Program-made: the position numbers and the translations under genes | Notes under the pieces: model-generated | Told to the model about the DNA's origin: nothing | The model's input: only the letters and a program-made list of their open reading frames with translations | Database searches by the model: none | Shown: positions 45,252 to 54,608 of the stretch, piece by piece | Position numbering within the stretch: position 1 is the first letter of the stretch | Layout of the letters: every line of letters begins with the position of its first letter | Source: JASHVB01 sp963780805 | GTDB taxonomy: Bacteria; Pseudomonadota; Alphaproteobacteria; Acetobacterales; Acetobacteraceae | Assembly: GCA_963780805.1 (NCBI GenBank) | Contig: CAWADP010000009.1 | Location: 310,001-374,000, forward strand | Length of the DNA: 64,000 nucleotides | Direction: 5' to 3'

Positions 45252-46556
45252 CTACGCGCCGATGAACTGGTTCCAGCGCCGGGTCAGGTAGCGGTCCTCG
45301 TCCATCACCGAATTCCACACGGCGATGTTGCCGAGCCGATGCCAGATGGAACCGCCGTCGCGCACGCCGCCCGCCTTCTCCATCAGCTTGCCGAACGGGT
45401 CGTGGATGTCGGCAGCCGCCGGCTTGCCGCCGTACCAGTAATCCCACTCGGCCGGCGTCAGGAACTTCCGCGCATTCTCCGGCTGCGCCGAGTAGTAGCC
45501 TTCGCGCGCGATCACCGCGCCCTCGAAGCCCGAGGTGTACCAGTTCAGGTATTCATACGCGCAATCACGCTTCAGGCCGGTGACATGCTGCATCATCGAC
45601 AGCACGTAACCCCAGCCCCGATAGCCTTCCTTCAGCGGCTGGAACGTGCAGGGAATGCCGCGGGTGCGCACGGCGGTGACCGCGGGAGACCACATTGACT
45701 GGATCACCACCTCGCCCGACGCCATTAGGTTCACCGACTGGTCGAACGTGGTCCAGAACGCCCGGAAATGGCCTTCGTGCTTGAGTTCCATCATATAGTC
45801 GATGGTCTTGTCGATCTCGGCGCGGGTCATGTTGCCCCGGTTGGCGTATTTGACCGTGCCGGCCGAGGACACCGCCATCGCGACATCAATGATGCCGACC
45901 GTGGGCTGGTTTTGCAGCGCCGCCTTGCCCTTGAAGTCGGGGCTGATCAGGTCGGCCCAACTCGTCACCGGCCGCTTGATCAAGTCGGGACGAATGCCGA
46001 GCGTGTCGCCGTTGATCACGGTGGGGACGCCGTGCAGCCAGTCGGTCGGCTTCCCCGCCGACTTCTCCGCGTCCGGCCCTGTCGAGAACAACACAGTGAT
46101 CGGCGCTGTCCCCTCCGCGGAGACCTTGCGTCCGTCAGGATACTCGCCCTTGGTGAAGATGGGCATCGTCGCATCCCAGTTCTTGAACTTCGCCAGCGGG
46201 ACGGACTGCAACACGTTGCGCCCGATCAGGTAGGGCAGGTTGGTCAGCGCGGCGTCGGCGACGTCCATCGACTGCGGCTCGGAAATGAACCGGTTGAGCA
46301 TGGCCGCATTTTCCGTCGCCTGCATGTGGACGGTGAACCCCAGGTCCTTGGTCGCCTGCGTGGCGATCAGCGGAATCGCGGTGACCGGCGGCCCGGCGTG
46401 GTTCAGCACTACATCCTTGATGTTCTGCGCCCAGATGGTGGGAAACCCGCCGATCGCGCCGGATCCGGCCGCGACTCCCGCCGCCGCGGCGGTGGATTTC
46501 AGCAGCGTGCGGCGCGTCAGGGCGCTGGTTGCGGTCAGCATGGCGGGATACTCCAT
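45252..46556 (-). CDS. Tat-exported ABC transporter substrate-binding protein (PotD-like)
   Basis: A 434-residue periplasmic binding protein. The Tat signal is LTRRTLLKSTAAAAGVAAG with cleavage near IWAQ. The mature protein follows the extracellular solute-binding family 1 pattern (FKGKAALQNQPTVGIIDVAM, GYRGWGYVLSMMQH, YEYLNWYTS). It is the first gene of the importer operon, with rutA, both permeases and the ATPase downstream. ATG 46541 (MLTATSALTRR) is an alternative start. Confidence 0.9.
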   Translation of the reverse strand: MEYPAMLTATSALTRRTLLKSTAAAAGVAAGSGAIGGFPTIWAQNIKDVVLNHAGPPVTAIPLIATQATKDLGFTVHMQATENAAMLNRFISEPQSMDVADAALTNLPYLIGRNVLQSVPLAKFKNWDATMPIFTKGEYPDGRKVSAEGTAPITVLFSTGPDAEKSAGKPTDWLHGVPTVINGDTLGIRPDLIKRPVTSWADLISPDFKGKAALQNQPTVGIIDVAMAVSSAGTVKYANRGNMTRAEIDKTIDYMMELKHEGHFRAFWTTFDQSVNLMASGEVVIQSMWSPAVTAVRTRGIPCTFQPLKEGYRGWGYVLSMMQHVTGLKRDCAYEYLNWYTSGFEGAVIAREGYYSAQPENARKFLTPAEWDYWYGGKPAAADIHDPFGKLMEKAGGVRDGGSIWHRLGNIAVWNSVMDEDRYLTRRWNQFIGA

Positions 46557-47751
46557 GGTTGCAGGTCAGGCGGCGTGTCCGGTGGGCGCGGCGAGCACCG
46601 CGGCCGCGGGTTTCGTCGTGGCCGAATCGATATGAAGGCCGCGGCACGACCTCGCTGCGCCACCAAAGCCGCGCAGCCACATCGTGCCGCCGATGGAGGT
46701 GCGAGCGCGACGTTGCGTGCGTGGAATGCTCTGCTGGTTCGGCGCGAAGGGCGGCAGGCGGAGCGGCCCGAAGGCGGGGGTCACCGAACGGTTGCCGCCG
46801 GTGGGAAGACAGGCGCCGACATCCATGCATGCCTCGTCGTGGTGCATGACTCCGGCAAAGCAAGCGAAATGCCAGACTGTCAGCCAGACGACGTCGCCGG
46901 CACGGCACAGCCGGATCGTCCCGCAAATCCCAATTGGCCGATACACTTAGTGGCTACACCTCAGGCCCTGGCGAAGGCGGCGAGGGGCTTCTCTGTGACC
47001 ACGGCGACAAACATGCGAGCATTGAGCAGGCCTGCTCACCGCGTCGTCTATTTTCTGTGCCGTTCGTTGCCTCAATAGCCAACAACGACACATATATTAG
47101 GCAAACTGTCTGACTAGCCCACCAGGATGGCCTACAATTTACGCTTTCCGGCAGTTAAATGCATGCCAGCGAGAGAAATAGACCGGGAACGAGCGCAGGC
47201 AACCATCACAGCCACCGAACCGAATTCTTGCAATGCGGTGCACCGTCCGGCACTGGATGGTGTGCGGATGCATCCAGATGCATGAGGCGATCGGCCTCGT
47301 GCTGGCGCGCCACGGCAAGCCTTTGCCAGGGTCGGTCATAGACTATCTTAAGGCACACCGCCGCCCACTGCCCTCTTGGACCGGCAAATCCGCAACCAAG
47401 GAGCTGGGGCAGAGCTGTCTTTGCGGGTCGATTGCGCAACCATCGTATGCCTCACGAATTCTTGAGCAGCTTTCGGTGACCTTCCACTCTGACGGGCTGG
47501 GTGTGTGGTGTGGAAGACCTAGGCGGACGGATCGCGCGGGCGGCTTCGCGGGTGCGGCCGATGCGCGGCAGGCCGGTCGCTGATCTCCGTCGCTGCTCTC
47601 GGTCGCTGATCTCGGTCGCTGGCCGGCAGCTGTGGTTACGCCCACCCCGCTATGCGCCCGCGCCGGGATCGCCAATGATGCGACAGCCACCAGGCGGACG
47701 TGCCCGTCCGCAACGCGCGCTCTTCCGCAACCCGCGAAGGAGAAGAACCGA
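46557..47751. other. 1.2-kb intergenic region without a convincing gene
   Basis: Open frames here lack family sequence or plausible starts. It contains an AT-rich patch near 47050-47130, a small dyad ATGCATCCAGATGCAT near 47266, and a 13-bp tandem repeat at 47574-47625. It separates the leftward import operon from the rightward amidase gene. Confidence 0.45.
47574..47625. repeat. 13-bp tandem repeat, four copies
   Basis: CGGTCGCTGATCT-type units start at 47574, 47587, 47600 and 47613. Unit length matches the array at 17172-17223 but the sequence differs. Non-coding. Confidence 0.8.
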
Positions 47752-49398
47752 ATGCCCGACCATCTTGCCCCCAGCGTCACGGCCGTGCACGAACTCACCA
47801 TCACGCAGGCGTCGCGGCTGATCGCTGCCCGCCGGCTCTCCCCTGTGGAGCTGACGCGCGGTTTGCTCGACCGCATCGCGGCCATCGACCCGGTGCTCAA
47901 CGCCTATCTGCTGGTGACCGCGGAGCAAGCGCTGGCCCAGGCGCGCGCCGCAGAGGCCGAGATCATGGCCGGCACCCACCGTGGCCCGCTGCACGGCATT
48001 CCCGTTGCGCTCAAGGACATCTATTGCACCAAGGGCATCCGCACGACCTGCCATTCGCGCACGCGGGCCGATTACGTGCCGGACTTCGATGCCACCACGG
48101 TCGGCAAGCTGCGCGACGCGGGGGCGGTCTTGCTCGGCAAGCTGGCGACGCATGAATTCGCGCACGGCGGTCCGTCCTTCGACCTGCCCTGGCCGCCGGC
48201 GCGCAACCCGTGGAACCCGGCGCATGCCACCGGCGGGTCCTCCAGCGGCTCCGGCGCCGGCGTTGCCGCGGGGCTGACGTTGGGCGCGCTCGGTTCGGAT
48301 ACCGGCGGCTCCATCCGCAATCCGGCCGGTTTGTGCGGGCTGGTTGGGCTGAAGCCGACCTATGGGCTGGTCAGCCGCTACGGCGTGTTCACCAACTCCT
48401 TCAGCTACGACCATGCCGGCCCGATGACGTGGAGCGTGGAAGATTGCGCGATCATGCTGCAGGCGATCGCCGGCCACGATCCGCTCGATCCAGCCAGCGC
48501 CACACGGCCGGTACCGGATTATCGCGCTGCGCTGAGCGGCGGCATCAAGGGTCTGCGTATCGGCGTGCTGCGCCATCTGTATGAGACGGACGTTCCCGTC
48601 GCGGCCGAGGTCAAGGCGGCGATGGATGCTGCGTTCGACGTTTTGCGGGGGTTGGGCGCGACCTTGGAGGATGCCCGCATCCGTCCGGCACAGGACTACT
48701 ACGACGTGAAGATCGTCGGTGCGGAGAGCGAGCTCTATTCGGTGCACGAACCGGTGCTGCGGCAGCGCCTGGCCGATTTCGGCGAGGATTTCCTCGGCCG
48801 CTCGCTGGGCGCCTTGCTGATCAGCGGTCCGGACTATGTCGCGGCCAGCCGGGAACGCCGGGTGATGATCGCCGAGGCCGAGGCGCTGTACGCGCGTTAC
48901 GACGTCCTGGTGACCGCGGGTCCCGGCCCGGCGCCGCGCCTCGATGCGTGGCGCACGCTCAGCTTCTGGCAGAAGCCATCGACGACGACGCCGTTCAACG
49001 TGCTGGGCGGGCCGGCCCTGGCGCAGTGCATCGGGTTCACCGCCGATGGTCTGCCGTTGTCGATGCAGGTGGTTGGGCGGCCGTTCGGCGATGCAACGGT
49101 GCTCCGGGTCGCGCATGCCTATGAGTCGGCGACGCCATGGCGGCAGCGGCGGCCGGCGTTGGACGGGCAGATGCGTCCGCTGAAGCTGCCGCCGGTGCCG
49201 GAGCCGGCGCGGCATGAGCTGCCGCAGGCACGCCAGGACGACATCGCCGCGCTGTGCCGACGCGCCGGACTGACGTTGAACGAGCGTCACTTCGCTCAGC
49301 TCTGCGCGGCAGCGCCGTATGTGGAAGCGATGACGGGACGGTTGCGCAAGAGCAGGGAGTTTTATGAGGAACCGAGCACGATCGTGACGCTGCGATGA
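47752..49398 (+). CDS. Amidase signature family hydrolase (GatA-like)
   Basis: A 548-residue amidase with the Ser-Ser-Lys catalytic set: Lys in PVALKDIY, Ser in ATGGSSSGSGAG, and the nucleophile Ser in GSDTGGSIRNPAG. It hydrolyses carboxamides in the cytosol. It is not likely the true tRNA amidotransferase subunit, since gatB and gatC are absent. Its position next to the RutA/importer operon suggests a role in the same nitrogen-compound pathway (inference). ATG 47752 follows GAAGGAGAAGAACCGA. Confidence 0.88.
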   Translation: MPDHLAPSVTAVHELTITQASRLIAARRLSPVELTRGLLDRIAAIDPVLNAYLLVTAEQALAQARAAEAEIMAGTHRGPLHGIPVALKDIYCTKGIRTTCHSRTRADYVPDFDATTVGKLRDAGAVLLGKLATHEFAHGGPSFDLPWPPARNPWNPAHATGGSSSGSGAGVAAGLTLGALGSDTGGSIRNPAGLCGLVGLKPTYGLVSRYGVFTNSFSYDHAGPMTWSVEDCAIMLQAIAGHDPLDPASATRPVPDYRAALSGGIKGLRIGVLRHLYETDVPVAAEVKAAMDAAFDVLRGLGATLEDARIRPAQDYYDVKIVGAESELYSVHEPVLRQRLADFGEDFLGRSLGALLISGPDYVAASRERRVMIAEAEALYARYDVLVTAGPGPAPRLDAWRTLSFWQKPSTTTPFNVLGGPALAQCIGFTADGLPLSMQVVGRPFGDATVLRVAHAYESATPWRQRRPALDGQMRPLKLPPVPEPARHELPQARQDDIAALCRRAGLTLNERHFAQLCAAAPYVEAMTGRLRKSREFYEEPSTIVTLR

Positions 49399-49470
49399 GG
49401 CGTGCCGGTCAGTCGGCCCTGACGCAACTCGATTGATCAACCGCCGCGGGCGTGTTTGGCTATGCGCGTC

Positions 49471-49854
49471 ATGGCGAATCGCAAAACCAAAACGGGGGAC
49501 ACGGCCAAGGCCGGCGATCGGCTGAGCATCCGGCTCGATCTTGCCTCCGGCGCAAGGATCGGCCCCGGGAAGGTCGCGGTGCTGGAGGAGATCGGCCGCT
49601 CCGGCTCGATCTCCGCCGCCGGCCGCGCGTTGCGCATGTCCTATCGGCGGACCTGGGAACTGGTGGAGGAACTGAACCGCAGCCTGGGCACGCCGGTGGT
49701 GGAGACCGCGGCAGGCGGCAGCGGCGGCGGCGGCGCGGTACTGACCGCGGCAGGCAAGGCGGTGATCGAGCGCTATCGCGCCATCGAAATGGATACCGCC
49801 CTGGCGGCGCGCAAACATCTGCTGGCGATCAACCGCGCCTGTGGCGGGAGGTAA
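49471..49854 (+). CDS. ModE-like N-terminal winged-helix regulator
   Basis: A 127-residue protein consisting of only the LysR-type winged helix of ModE: GKVAVLEEIGRSGSISAAGR, MSYRRTWELVEELNRSLG, and AVLTAAGKAVIERYRAIE. It lacks the molybdate-binding (MOP) domains. Such short forms are common and may sense nothing directly. Molybdenum link is possible since a molybdoenzyme is in the window, but they are 35 kb apart. ATG 49462 is an alternative start. Confidence 0.78.
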   Translation: MANRKTKTGDTAKAGDRLSIRLDLASGARIGPGKVAVLEEIGRSGSISAAGRALRMSYRRTWELVEELNRSLGTPVVETAAGGSGGGGAVLTAAGKAVIERYRAIEMDTALAARKHLLAINRACGGR

Positions 49855-49885
49855 CACGGCCGCCGCGTCGTCGGCCGCAGCGTAC

Positions 49886-50275
49886 CTATCCGCTTTCCGC
49901 CCCACGGCGGGCCGCCATCGCTTCCTCCCAATGCCGGCCATCGAAGACGCGCGACGGGTGCAGCGCGGTGGCGTCGATGTCGTCGATGCAGCGGGCGTTC
50001 ACGCTGACCTTGTCGGGATCGGAACGCGGTACATAGAACGCGTGGATGCCGCAATGCCGGCAGAACGTGTGCTTCGCCACCCCGGTGCCGAACTGATACG
50101 TGGTCAGCGCGTCCTCGCCTTGCAGCACGGTGAAGCGGTCCAGCGGCACGAGCAGATGCAGGATTCCCTTCTTGGTGCAAATGGAGCAATTGCACTCGGA
50201 AACGTTCGCCAGGTCTGCCTCGGCGCGGAACCGTACCCGTCCGCAATGGCAGCCGCCTTCATAAGTTTGCAACAT
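49886..50275 (-). CDS. GFA family protein
   Basis: A 129-residue zinc-binding GFA/CENP-V-fold protein with CHCGRVRF, CNCSICTKKG and FCRHCGIHAF. It is not closely similar to the GFA protein at 5909-6325. Function unproven. Confidence 0.85.
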   Translation of the reverse strand: MLQTYEGGCHCGRVRFRAEADLANVSECNCSICTKKGILHLLVPLDRFTVLQGEDALTTYQFGTGVAKHTFCRHCGIHAFYVPRSDPDKVSVNARCIDDIDATALHPSRVFDGRHWEEAMAARRGAESG

Positions 50276-50549
50276 CGGCTGTCTCCTGCTCCGCTAACGG
50301 CCGCAGGCAACCACGCCGCGGCGATGCCGACAAGCGAGGCCGGCGCTCTCCGCGGCGAAAGCATGTCGCGCGCGCCGGGGGCGATGACGGCGGGTGCCCC
50401 CGGAACGGCAATCTTTCGTGGTGGTCGTCGCCGTGAGTTAGGCCGAGATCGCGCACTTCACGCTCGAAGAGCAGTACCGCGAGGCGGCGGTCGTCCACGC
50501 GCTGCCGCCGGAGCCGCCAAAACCGCGCAGCCGCGGTCATGGCGAACAT

Positions 50550-51185
50550 TCATGCCGCGCTCCGGCGCGCCTGCTCTGCCTGGAACAGCGCCAGTTCCTC
50601 CGTCATGGCGCGTGCCACGCTGGGCCGGGCGGTCTGGCGTTGGAACCACGCCTGCACGGCCGGGTACGGCGCGAGGTCGATGCCGCTAAACCGTCCCCAG
50701 TTAAGCACCGTCACCAGATAGGCGTCCGCCACCGTGAAGCCATCGAGCAGATGGTCGCGGCCGTCGAGCTGCGTGTTGAGCGTGCGCAGACGCAGCGGCG
50801 CCTTGTCGCGCGCAAAAGCACGGGCGCCGTCGTTGCTGGCCGAATCGAGCAGCGGGATGAAGACCTGTTTGTGCAATTCCGTGCTGATGAAGTTCAGCCA
50901 CTGTTGCAGGCGATAGCGCGGCATGCCGCCTTGCGGTGCGAGGCCCGATTCCGGGAACAGGTCGGCGACGTATTGCAGCACGACCGGGTTTTCCGTCAGT
51001 AGGTCGCCCGCGTTGGTGCGCAGCGCCGGCACCTGGCCCATCGGGTTGATCGCATGGAAGTCGGAACCGTCGGCGACGCGCTTCGTTTTCGTGTCCACTG
51101 CAATGAAGTTGGCCGATGCGCCGGCTTCGTACAGAGCGATGCGCGTGGCCATCGAGCAAGCGAACGGGGCAAAGTAGACGTCCAT
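50550..51185 (-). CDS. Glutathione S-transferase
   Basis: A 211-residue beta-class-like GST. The N-terminal thioredoxin fold has the catalytic Cys/Ser region APFACSMATRIAL and the glutathione-binding TENPVVLQYVADLFPE. The C-terminal helical domain has TVADAYLVTVLNWG. It is divergent from a TetR-type regulator. A regulator site lies 18 bases upstream of its ATG, so it is probably the regulated gene. Confidence 0.88.
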   Translation of the reverse strand: MDVYFAPFACSMATRIALYEAGASANFIAVDTKTKRVADGSDFHAINPMGQVPALRTNAGDLLTENPVVLQYVADLFPESGLAPQGGMPRYRLQQWLNFISTELHKQVFIPLLDSASNDGARAFARDKAPLRLRTLNTQLDGRDHLLDGFTVADAYLVTVLNWGRFSGIDLAPYPAVQAWFQRQTARPSVARAMTEELALFQAEQARRSAA

Positions 51186-51202
51186 GACAGCCTCCCTGGT
51201 TG

Positions 51203-51267
51203 ATTTTTGTACCATATCGTCGGAAAATCGGCGGGTCAAGGGTTTTATCCAGAATGGTACAAAAAAT
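51203..51267. promoter_or_regulatory. Operator pair in the GST/TetR divergent promoter
   Basis: Site 1 ATTTTTGTACCAT (51203-51215) and site 2 ATGGTACAAAAAAT (51254-51267) are inverted copies around GTAC cores, 38 bases apart. They flank the divergent promoter and are likely binding sites of the adjacent TetR-family repressor. Site 2 has six A where site 1 has five T, which bears on the tetR start codon. Confidence 0.55.
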
Positions 51268-51899
51268 CTCCGGCGCGGCGTGGACGGCCGCGCGCCTACG
51301 ATCCGGATATTGCGCTGGCGCAAGCGATGGCGGTGTTCTGGGACGCTGGGTTTGCCGGCACGTCGCTGGACGACATCAGCGCCGGCACCGGCATGAATCG
51401 CCCCAGCCTGTATGGCGCGTTCGGCGACAAGCAGGCGCTGTATCGACACACGCTGGAACGCTATCGCGCGATTGCACGTGCGGGGTTGCAGGAAACGCTG
51501 TGTCCGGACCGTCCGCTGCGTGAGGCGCTGCGTGCCGTGTATGACCTGGCGCTATCGCTGTATTACTCGGGCGAGCGTGGTGCGCGCGGCTGTTTCCTGA
51601 TCGGCACCGCGTTGACCGAGGCGGTGCTGGATGCGGACGTTCGCGTCACGTTGGCCGCCGGCCTGCACGAGATCGACGACGCGTTCGAATCTCGCATCCG
51701 GCTGGCGCGACAGCAGGGCGAACTGCCGGCCGACGCCGATCCGGCGGTGCTGGCGCGGTTCGCCTCGGCGGTGCTGCACACGCTGGCGATCCGATCGCGT
51801 GCGGGAGAGAAGCGGGCGGAGTTGCAAGCGACACTGGAACCGGCGCTGGACCTGATCTGCGGTCCGGCGAAGCCGGCGCGGCGCAAGCGGCGGGCGTAA
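51254..51899 (+). CDS. TetR/AcrR-family transcriptional regulator
   Basis: About 214 residues. The DNA-binding domain is RRGRPRAYDPDIALAQAM, TSLDDISAGTGMNRPSLYGA and FGDKQALYRHTLERY. The C-terminal ligand domain ends RRKRRA. The natural start is very likely ATG 51254, giving MVQKSPARRGRPR, but the A-run after it has one base too many, so in the given sequence the frame opens only from a TTG at 51207. The first codons overlap operator site 2, which would let the protein repress itself and the divergent GST gene. Confidence 0.85.
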
Positions 51900-51968
51900 G
51901 GTGACATCTCGTGTCAAGCGGCGGGCGCGATGTGATACCGAGTCTAACAGTTGGTGCCAACCTGCAAG

Positions 51969-52052
51969 TGTCATTGCGAGCATAGCGAAGCGATTTCCCC
52001 CGAGACTACGCGCGTTGCTCGCGGAAGATTGCTTCGCTGCGCGCGCAATGAG
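51969..52052. repeat. Dispersed ~85-bp hairpin element, copy 3
   Basis: TGTCATTGCGAG at the left; AGATTGCTTCGCTGCGCGCGCAATGAGA at the right is a slightly worn partner (TGAGA for TGACA). It lies between the TetR and transglutaminase-like genes. Confidence 0.8.
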
Positions 52053-52127
52053 AGACTCGCCGACGGGTCGGAAGCGTTAGGATCACAACACACTGGCGCC
52101 GAACCAGCGAGACCATCAGGAGTTCTC

Positions 52128-52934
52128 ATGCAAATCCGAGTCGGTTACGATCTGGCCTTCGACTGCACCCAGCCTGTTCCGTTCATCGTAACGTTGAATG
52201 TCCACTACTCGCGGACTGCTGATCTCATCCATCCGGATTATCTACGAACCGAACCGTCGGTGCCGCAGCGTGCTTACCGGGATACGTTCGGAAACTGGTG
52301 CACGCGCCTTGTCGCGCCCACCGGCCATATTCGGCTGACCGCCGATGCCCTGGTGCGGGATTCCGGAGTGCCGGAACCTGTATTCCCGAATGCCATGCAG
52401 CACGCGATCCAGGATCTCCCGGACGAGGCTCTGCTGTTCCTGCTGGGAAGCCGCTATTGCGAGACGGATCGCCTGACCCAGATTGCGTGGTCGATGTTCG
52501 GGCATGTGGAAGGGTGGGCGAGGGTCCAGGCAATCTGCGACTTCGTCCACCAGCACGTGACGTTCGATTATCAACATGCGCGCCCGACCCGCACCGCATG
52601 GGAAACTTATAACGAACGCATCGGTGTCTGCCGGGATTTCGCCCATCTCGCCCTGACGCTCTGCCGCTGTACCAACATCCCGGCGCGCTATTGCACCGGA
52701 TACCTGGGCGACATCGGCGTTCCGGTGGATCCGAATCCGATGGATTTCTCCGGCTGGTTCGAAGCCTATCTGGGCAATCAGTGGCATGTCTTCGACGCGC
52801 GCCACAACGCGCGCCGGATCGGACGCATCCTGATTGCCTATGGCCGCGATGCCGCCGATGTCGCCATCACCAGCACATTCGGACCCAATACGCTGGTCGG
52901 GTTCCGGGTGTGGACCGATGAGGTCGTCACGTAA
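52128..52934 (+). CDS. Transglutaminase-like cysteine peptidase family protein
   Basis: A 268-residue protein with the transglutaminase core. The catalytic Cys is in ERIGVCRDFAHLA, His in WHVFDARHN, and Asp in the latter. The N-terminal half is beta-rich. Bacterial members are usually peptidases or amidohydrolases rather than crosslinking enzymes. AGGAGTTCTC precedes ATG 52128. It converges on nadK, with few bases between the ends. Confidence 0.85.
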   Translation: MQIRVGYDLAFDCTQPVPFIVTLNVHYSRTADLIHPDYLRTEPSVPQRAYRDTFGNWCTRLVAPTGHIRLTADALVRDSGVPEPVFPNAMQHAIQDLPDEALLFLLGSRYCETDRLTQIAWSMFGHVEGWARVQAICDFVHQHVTFDYQHARPTRTAWETYNERIGVCRDFAHLALTLCRCTNIPARYCTGYLGDIGVPVDPNPMDFSGWFEAYLGNQWHVFDARHNARRIGRILIAYGRDAADVAITSTFGPNTLVGFRVWTDEVVT

Positions 52935-53775
52935 TCGGCCGTGCGGTGCCGAACCGGCCTTGTGTCGTCAAACGGTGAATTGCTCCGCGATGATGCGTTC
53001 CGACAGGGCGCGGTCGGGATCGAACAGGTCCTGTGACTGTGACTGAACGGTCTTCCTGCACCTCCACACGGCGGACATCGCGCACCTCGGTGAAGTCGGC
53101 GACCGCGGCGGTCGGACGCTTGTCGGGCTCCAGCACCTCGAACAACACCTGCGCCGTGCTGGGCAGCAGCGCGCCACGCCAGCGCCTGGGGCGGAACGCG
53201 GAGATCGGCGTCATTGGCAGCAAGTTCGCCGACAGCGGCACGATCGGACCGTGCGCCGACAGGTTGTACGCGGTGGACCCCGCCGGGGTGGAGATCAGCA
53301 CGCCGTCGCACGTCAATTCCGCGAGGCGCACCGTGCCGTCCACCGTGATGCGGATCTTGGCGCTCTGGCGCAACTGGCGCAGCAGGCTGACTTCGTTGAA
53401 CGCCAGCGCCTCGCAGGCCTCGCCGGTGCGGGACACCGCGCGCATGCGTAGCGGATGCAGTTCCGCGGCCTGCGCGCGGGCGAGCCGTTCCGGCAGGTCG
53501 TCCTCGTCGAACGTGTTCATCAGGAAGCCGACCGAGCCGCAGTTCATGCCGTAGACCGGGATGTGTCGGTCCAGCACGCGGTGCAGTGTATCCAGCATGG
53601 AACCGTCGCCGCCCAGCGTCACCGCCACGCTGGCGTGCGCCAGCGGGCAATCGCCGTAGCGGCCCATCAAACGATTCATCGCGTCGGTCGCCAACGCGGT
53701 GGAGGCAGAGCAAAACGCGATCCGCCCCGGGGCGTAGATGCCCGGAGGGACGGCGGTCTGCGGCTGGTCGTTCAA
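52927..53775 (-). CDS. nadK: NAD kinase, with a one-base frameshift at its C-terminus
   Basis: Phosphorylates NAD to NADP, the only route in most bacteria. Motifs are VTLGGDGSMLDT, YGMNCGSVGFLMN and TPAGSTAYNLSAHGPIVP. The usual tail DLFDPDRALSERIIAEQF is present in the next frame, ending at 52968. The main frame misses it because of one surplus base near 53033-53038, and instead runs to 52927. The likely start TTG 53775 overlaps the nitrilase stop (TTGA). Being normally essential, this gene is good evidence that the extra base is a sequencing error. Confidence 0.85.
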   Translation of the reverse strand: MNDQPQTAVPPGIYAPGRIAFCSASTALATDAMNRLMGRYGDCPLAHASVAVTLGGDGSMLDTLHRVLDRHIPVYGMNCGSVGFLMNTFDEDDLPERLARAQAAELHPLRMRAVSRTGEACEALAFNEVSLLRQLRQSAKIRITVDGTVRLAELTCDGVLISTPAGSTAYNLSAHGPIVPLSANLLPMTPISAFRPRRWRGALLPSTAQVLFEVLEPDKRPTAAVADFTEVRDVRRVEVQEDRSVTVTGPVRSRPRPVGTHHRGAIHRLTTQGRFGTARPIT

Positions 53776-54608
53776 AGGCGTTTCCGGTGCTCGAGCACCG
53801 GCATGTCGCGGCGCACGCGGGCAGTGACCTTGGGGTCGATGCGCGCGGTGGCCCAGCCGGTGCCGTCCGACACCTTCGTCACCACGTGGCCCCAGGGATC
53901 GCAGATCAGCGAGTGTCCATAGGTGAAGCGAGGCTCGCCCTTGCCTTCCAGGTGCTTGCCCCAGGTGGCGGGCGCGGCGAACCAGCACTGCGTCTCGATG
54001 GCGCGGGCGCGGATCAGCGCTTCCCAATGATCCTTGCCGGTGGCCAACGTGAAGGCGCTGGGGAGGAAGATGACGTCGGCCCCCTGTTCGCGCAGTTTCC
54101 AGAACAGGTCGGGGAAGCGGATATCGTAGCAGATGGCACAGCCGACTTTGGTGCCGTCGGCTTCGTAGGTGACGATCTCGTCGCCGGCGCCGTAGGTGTT
54201 GCTCTCGCGATAGCCGGTGCCGTCGGGCGCGGTGATGTCGAACAGGTGCATCTTGCGGTAGCGGGCGATCTCGGTGCCGTCGGGGTTGAACACGACGGTG
54301 GTGTTGAACAGTTTCTCCGGGCCTTGTTCGATGATCGAGCCGCCGTGGACGTGGGTCTTGGTGGCGCGGGCGGTCTCGCGCAGGAACTCATAGGCGGGGC
54401 CGCCGGGCTGGTTGGAACCCTTGGCGGGCAGTTCCTCGGCGTTGGCGTTGCGGACGGTGCGATCGCCGCCCAGGCTGTCCCAGACCTCCGGCAGGCTGAC
54501 GATGTCGGGACGGTCGGCGGCCACTGCCTCGGTGATGAGGCGGTTGGCCTGGGCGATGTTCTCCGCCTTGTCGGCGCCGGGGTTCATCTGGACGACGCTG
54601 ATGCGCAT
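53772..54608 (-). CDS. Nitrilase-family carbon-nitrogen hydrolase (Nit-type amidase)
   Basis: A 278-residue cytosolic amidase. The Glu-Lys-Cys triad appears in VSLPEVWDS, RYRKMHLFDI and CAICYDIRFP. The sequence (MHLFDITAPDG, GHSLICDPWGHV) is closest to Nit1/deaminated-glutathione amidases, which clean up a glutathione side product. It shares a transcript with nadK, which starts inside its stop codon. Confidence 0.88.
   Translation of the reverse strand: MRISVVQMNPGADKAENIAQANRLITEAVAADRPDIVSLPEVWDSLGGDRTVRNANAEELPAKGSNQPGGPAYEFLRETARATKTHVHGGSIIEQGPEKLFNTTVVFNPDGTEIARYRKMHLFDITAPDGTGYRESNTYGAGDEIVTYEADGTKVGCAICYDIRFPDLFWKLREQGADVIFLPSAFTLATGKDHWEALIRARAIETQCWFAAPATWGKHLEGKGEPRFTYGHSLICDPWGHVVTKVSDGTGWATARIDPKVTARVRRDMPVLEHRKRL

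Noticed and set aside
47650..49941. 763-codon minus-strand frame
   Set aside because: It is the antisense shadow of the amidase gene.
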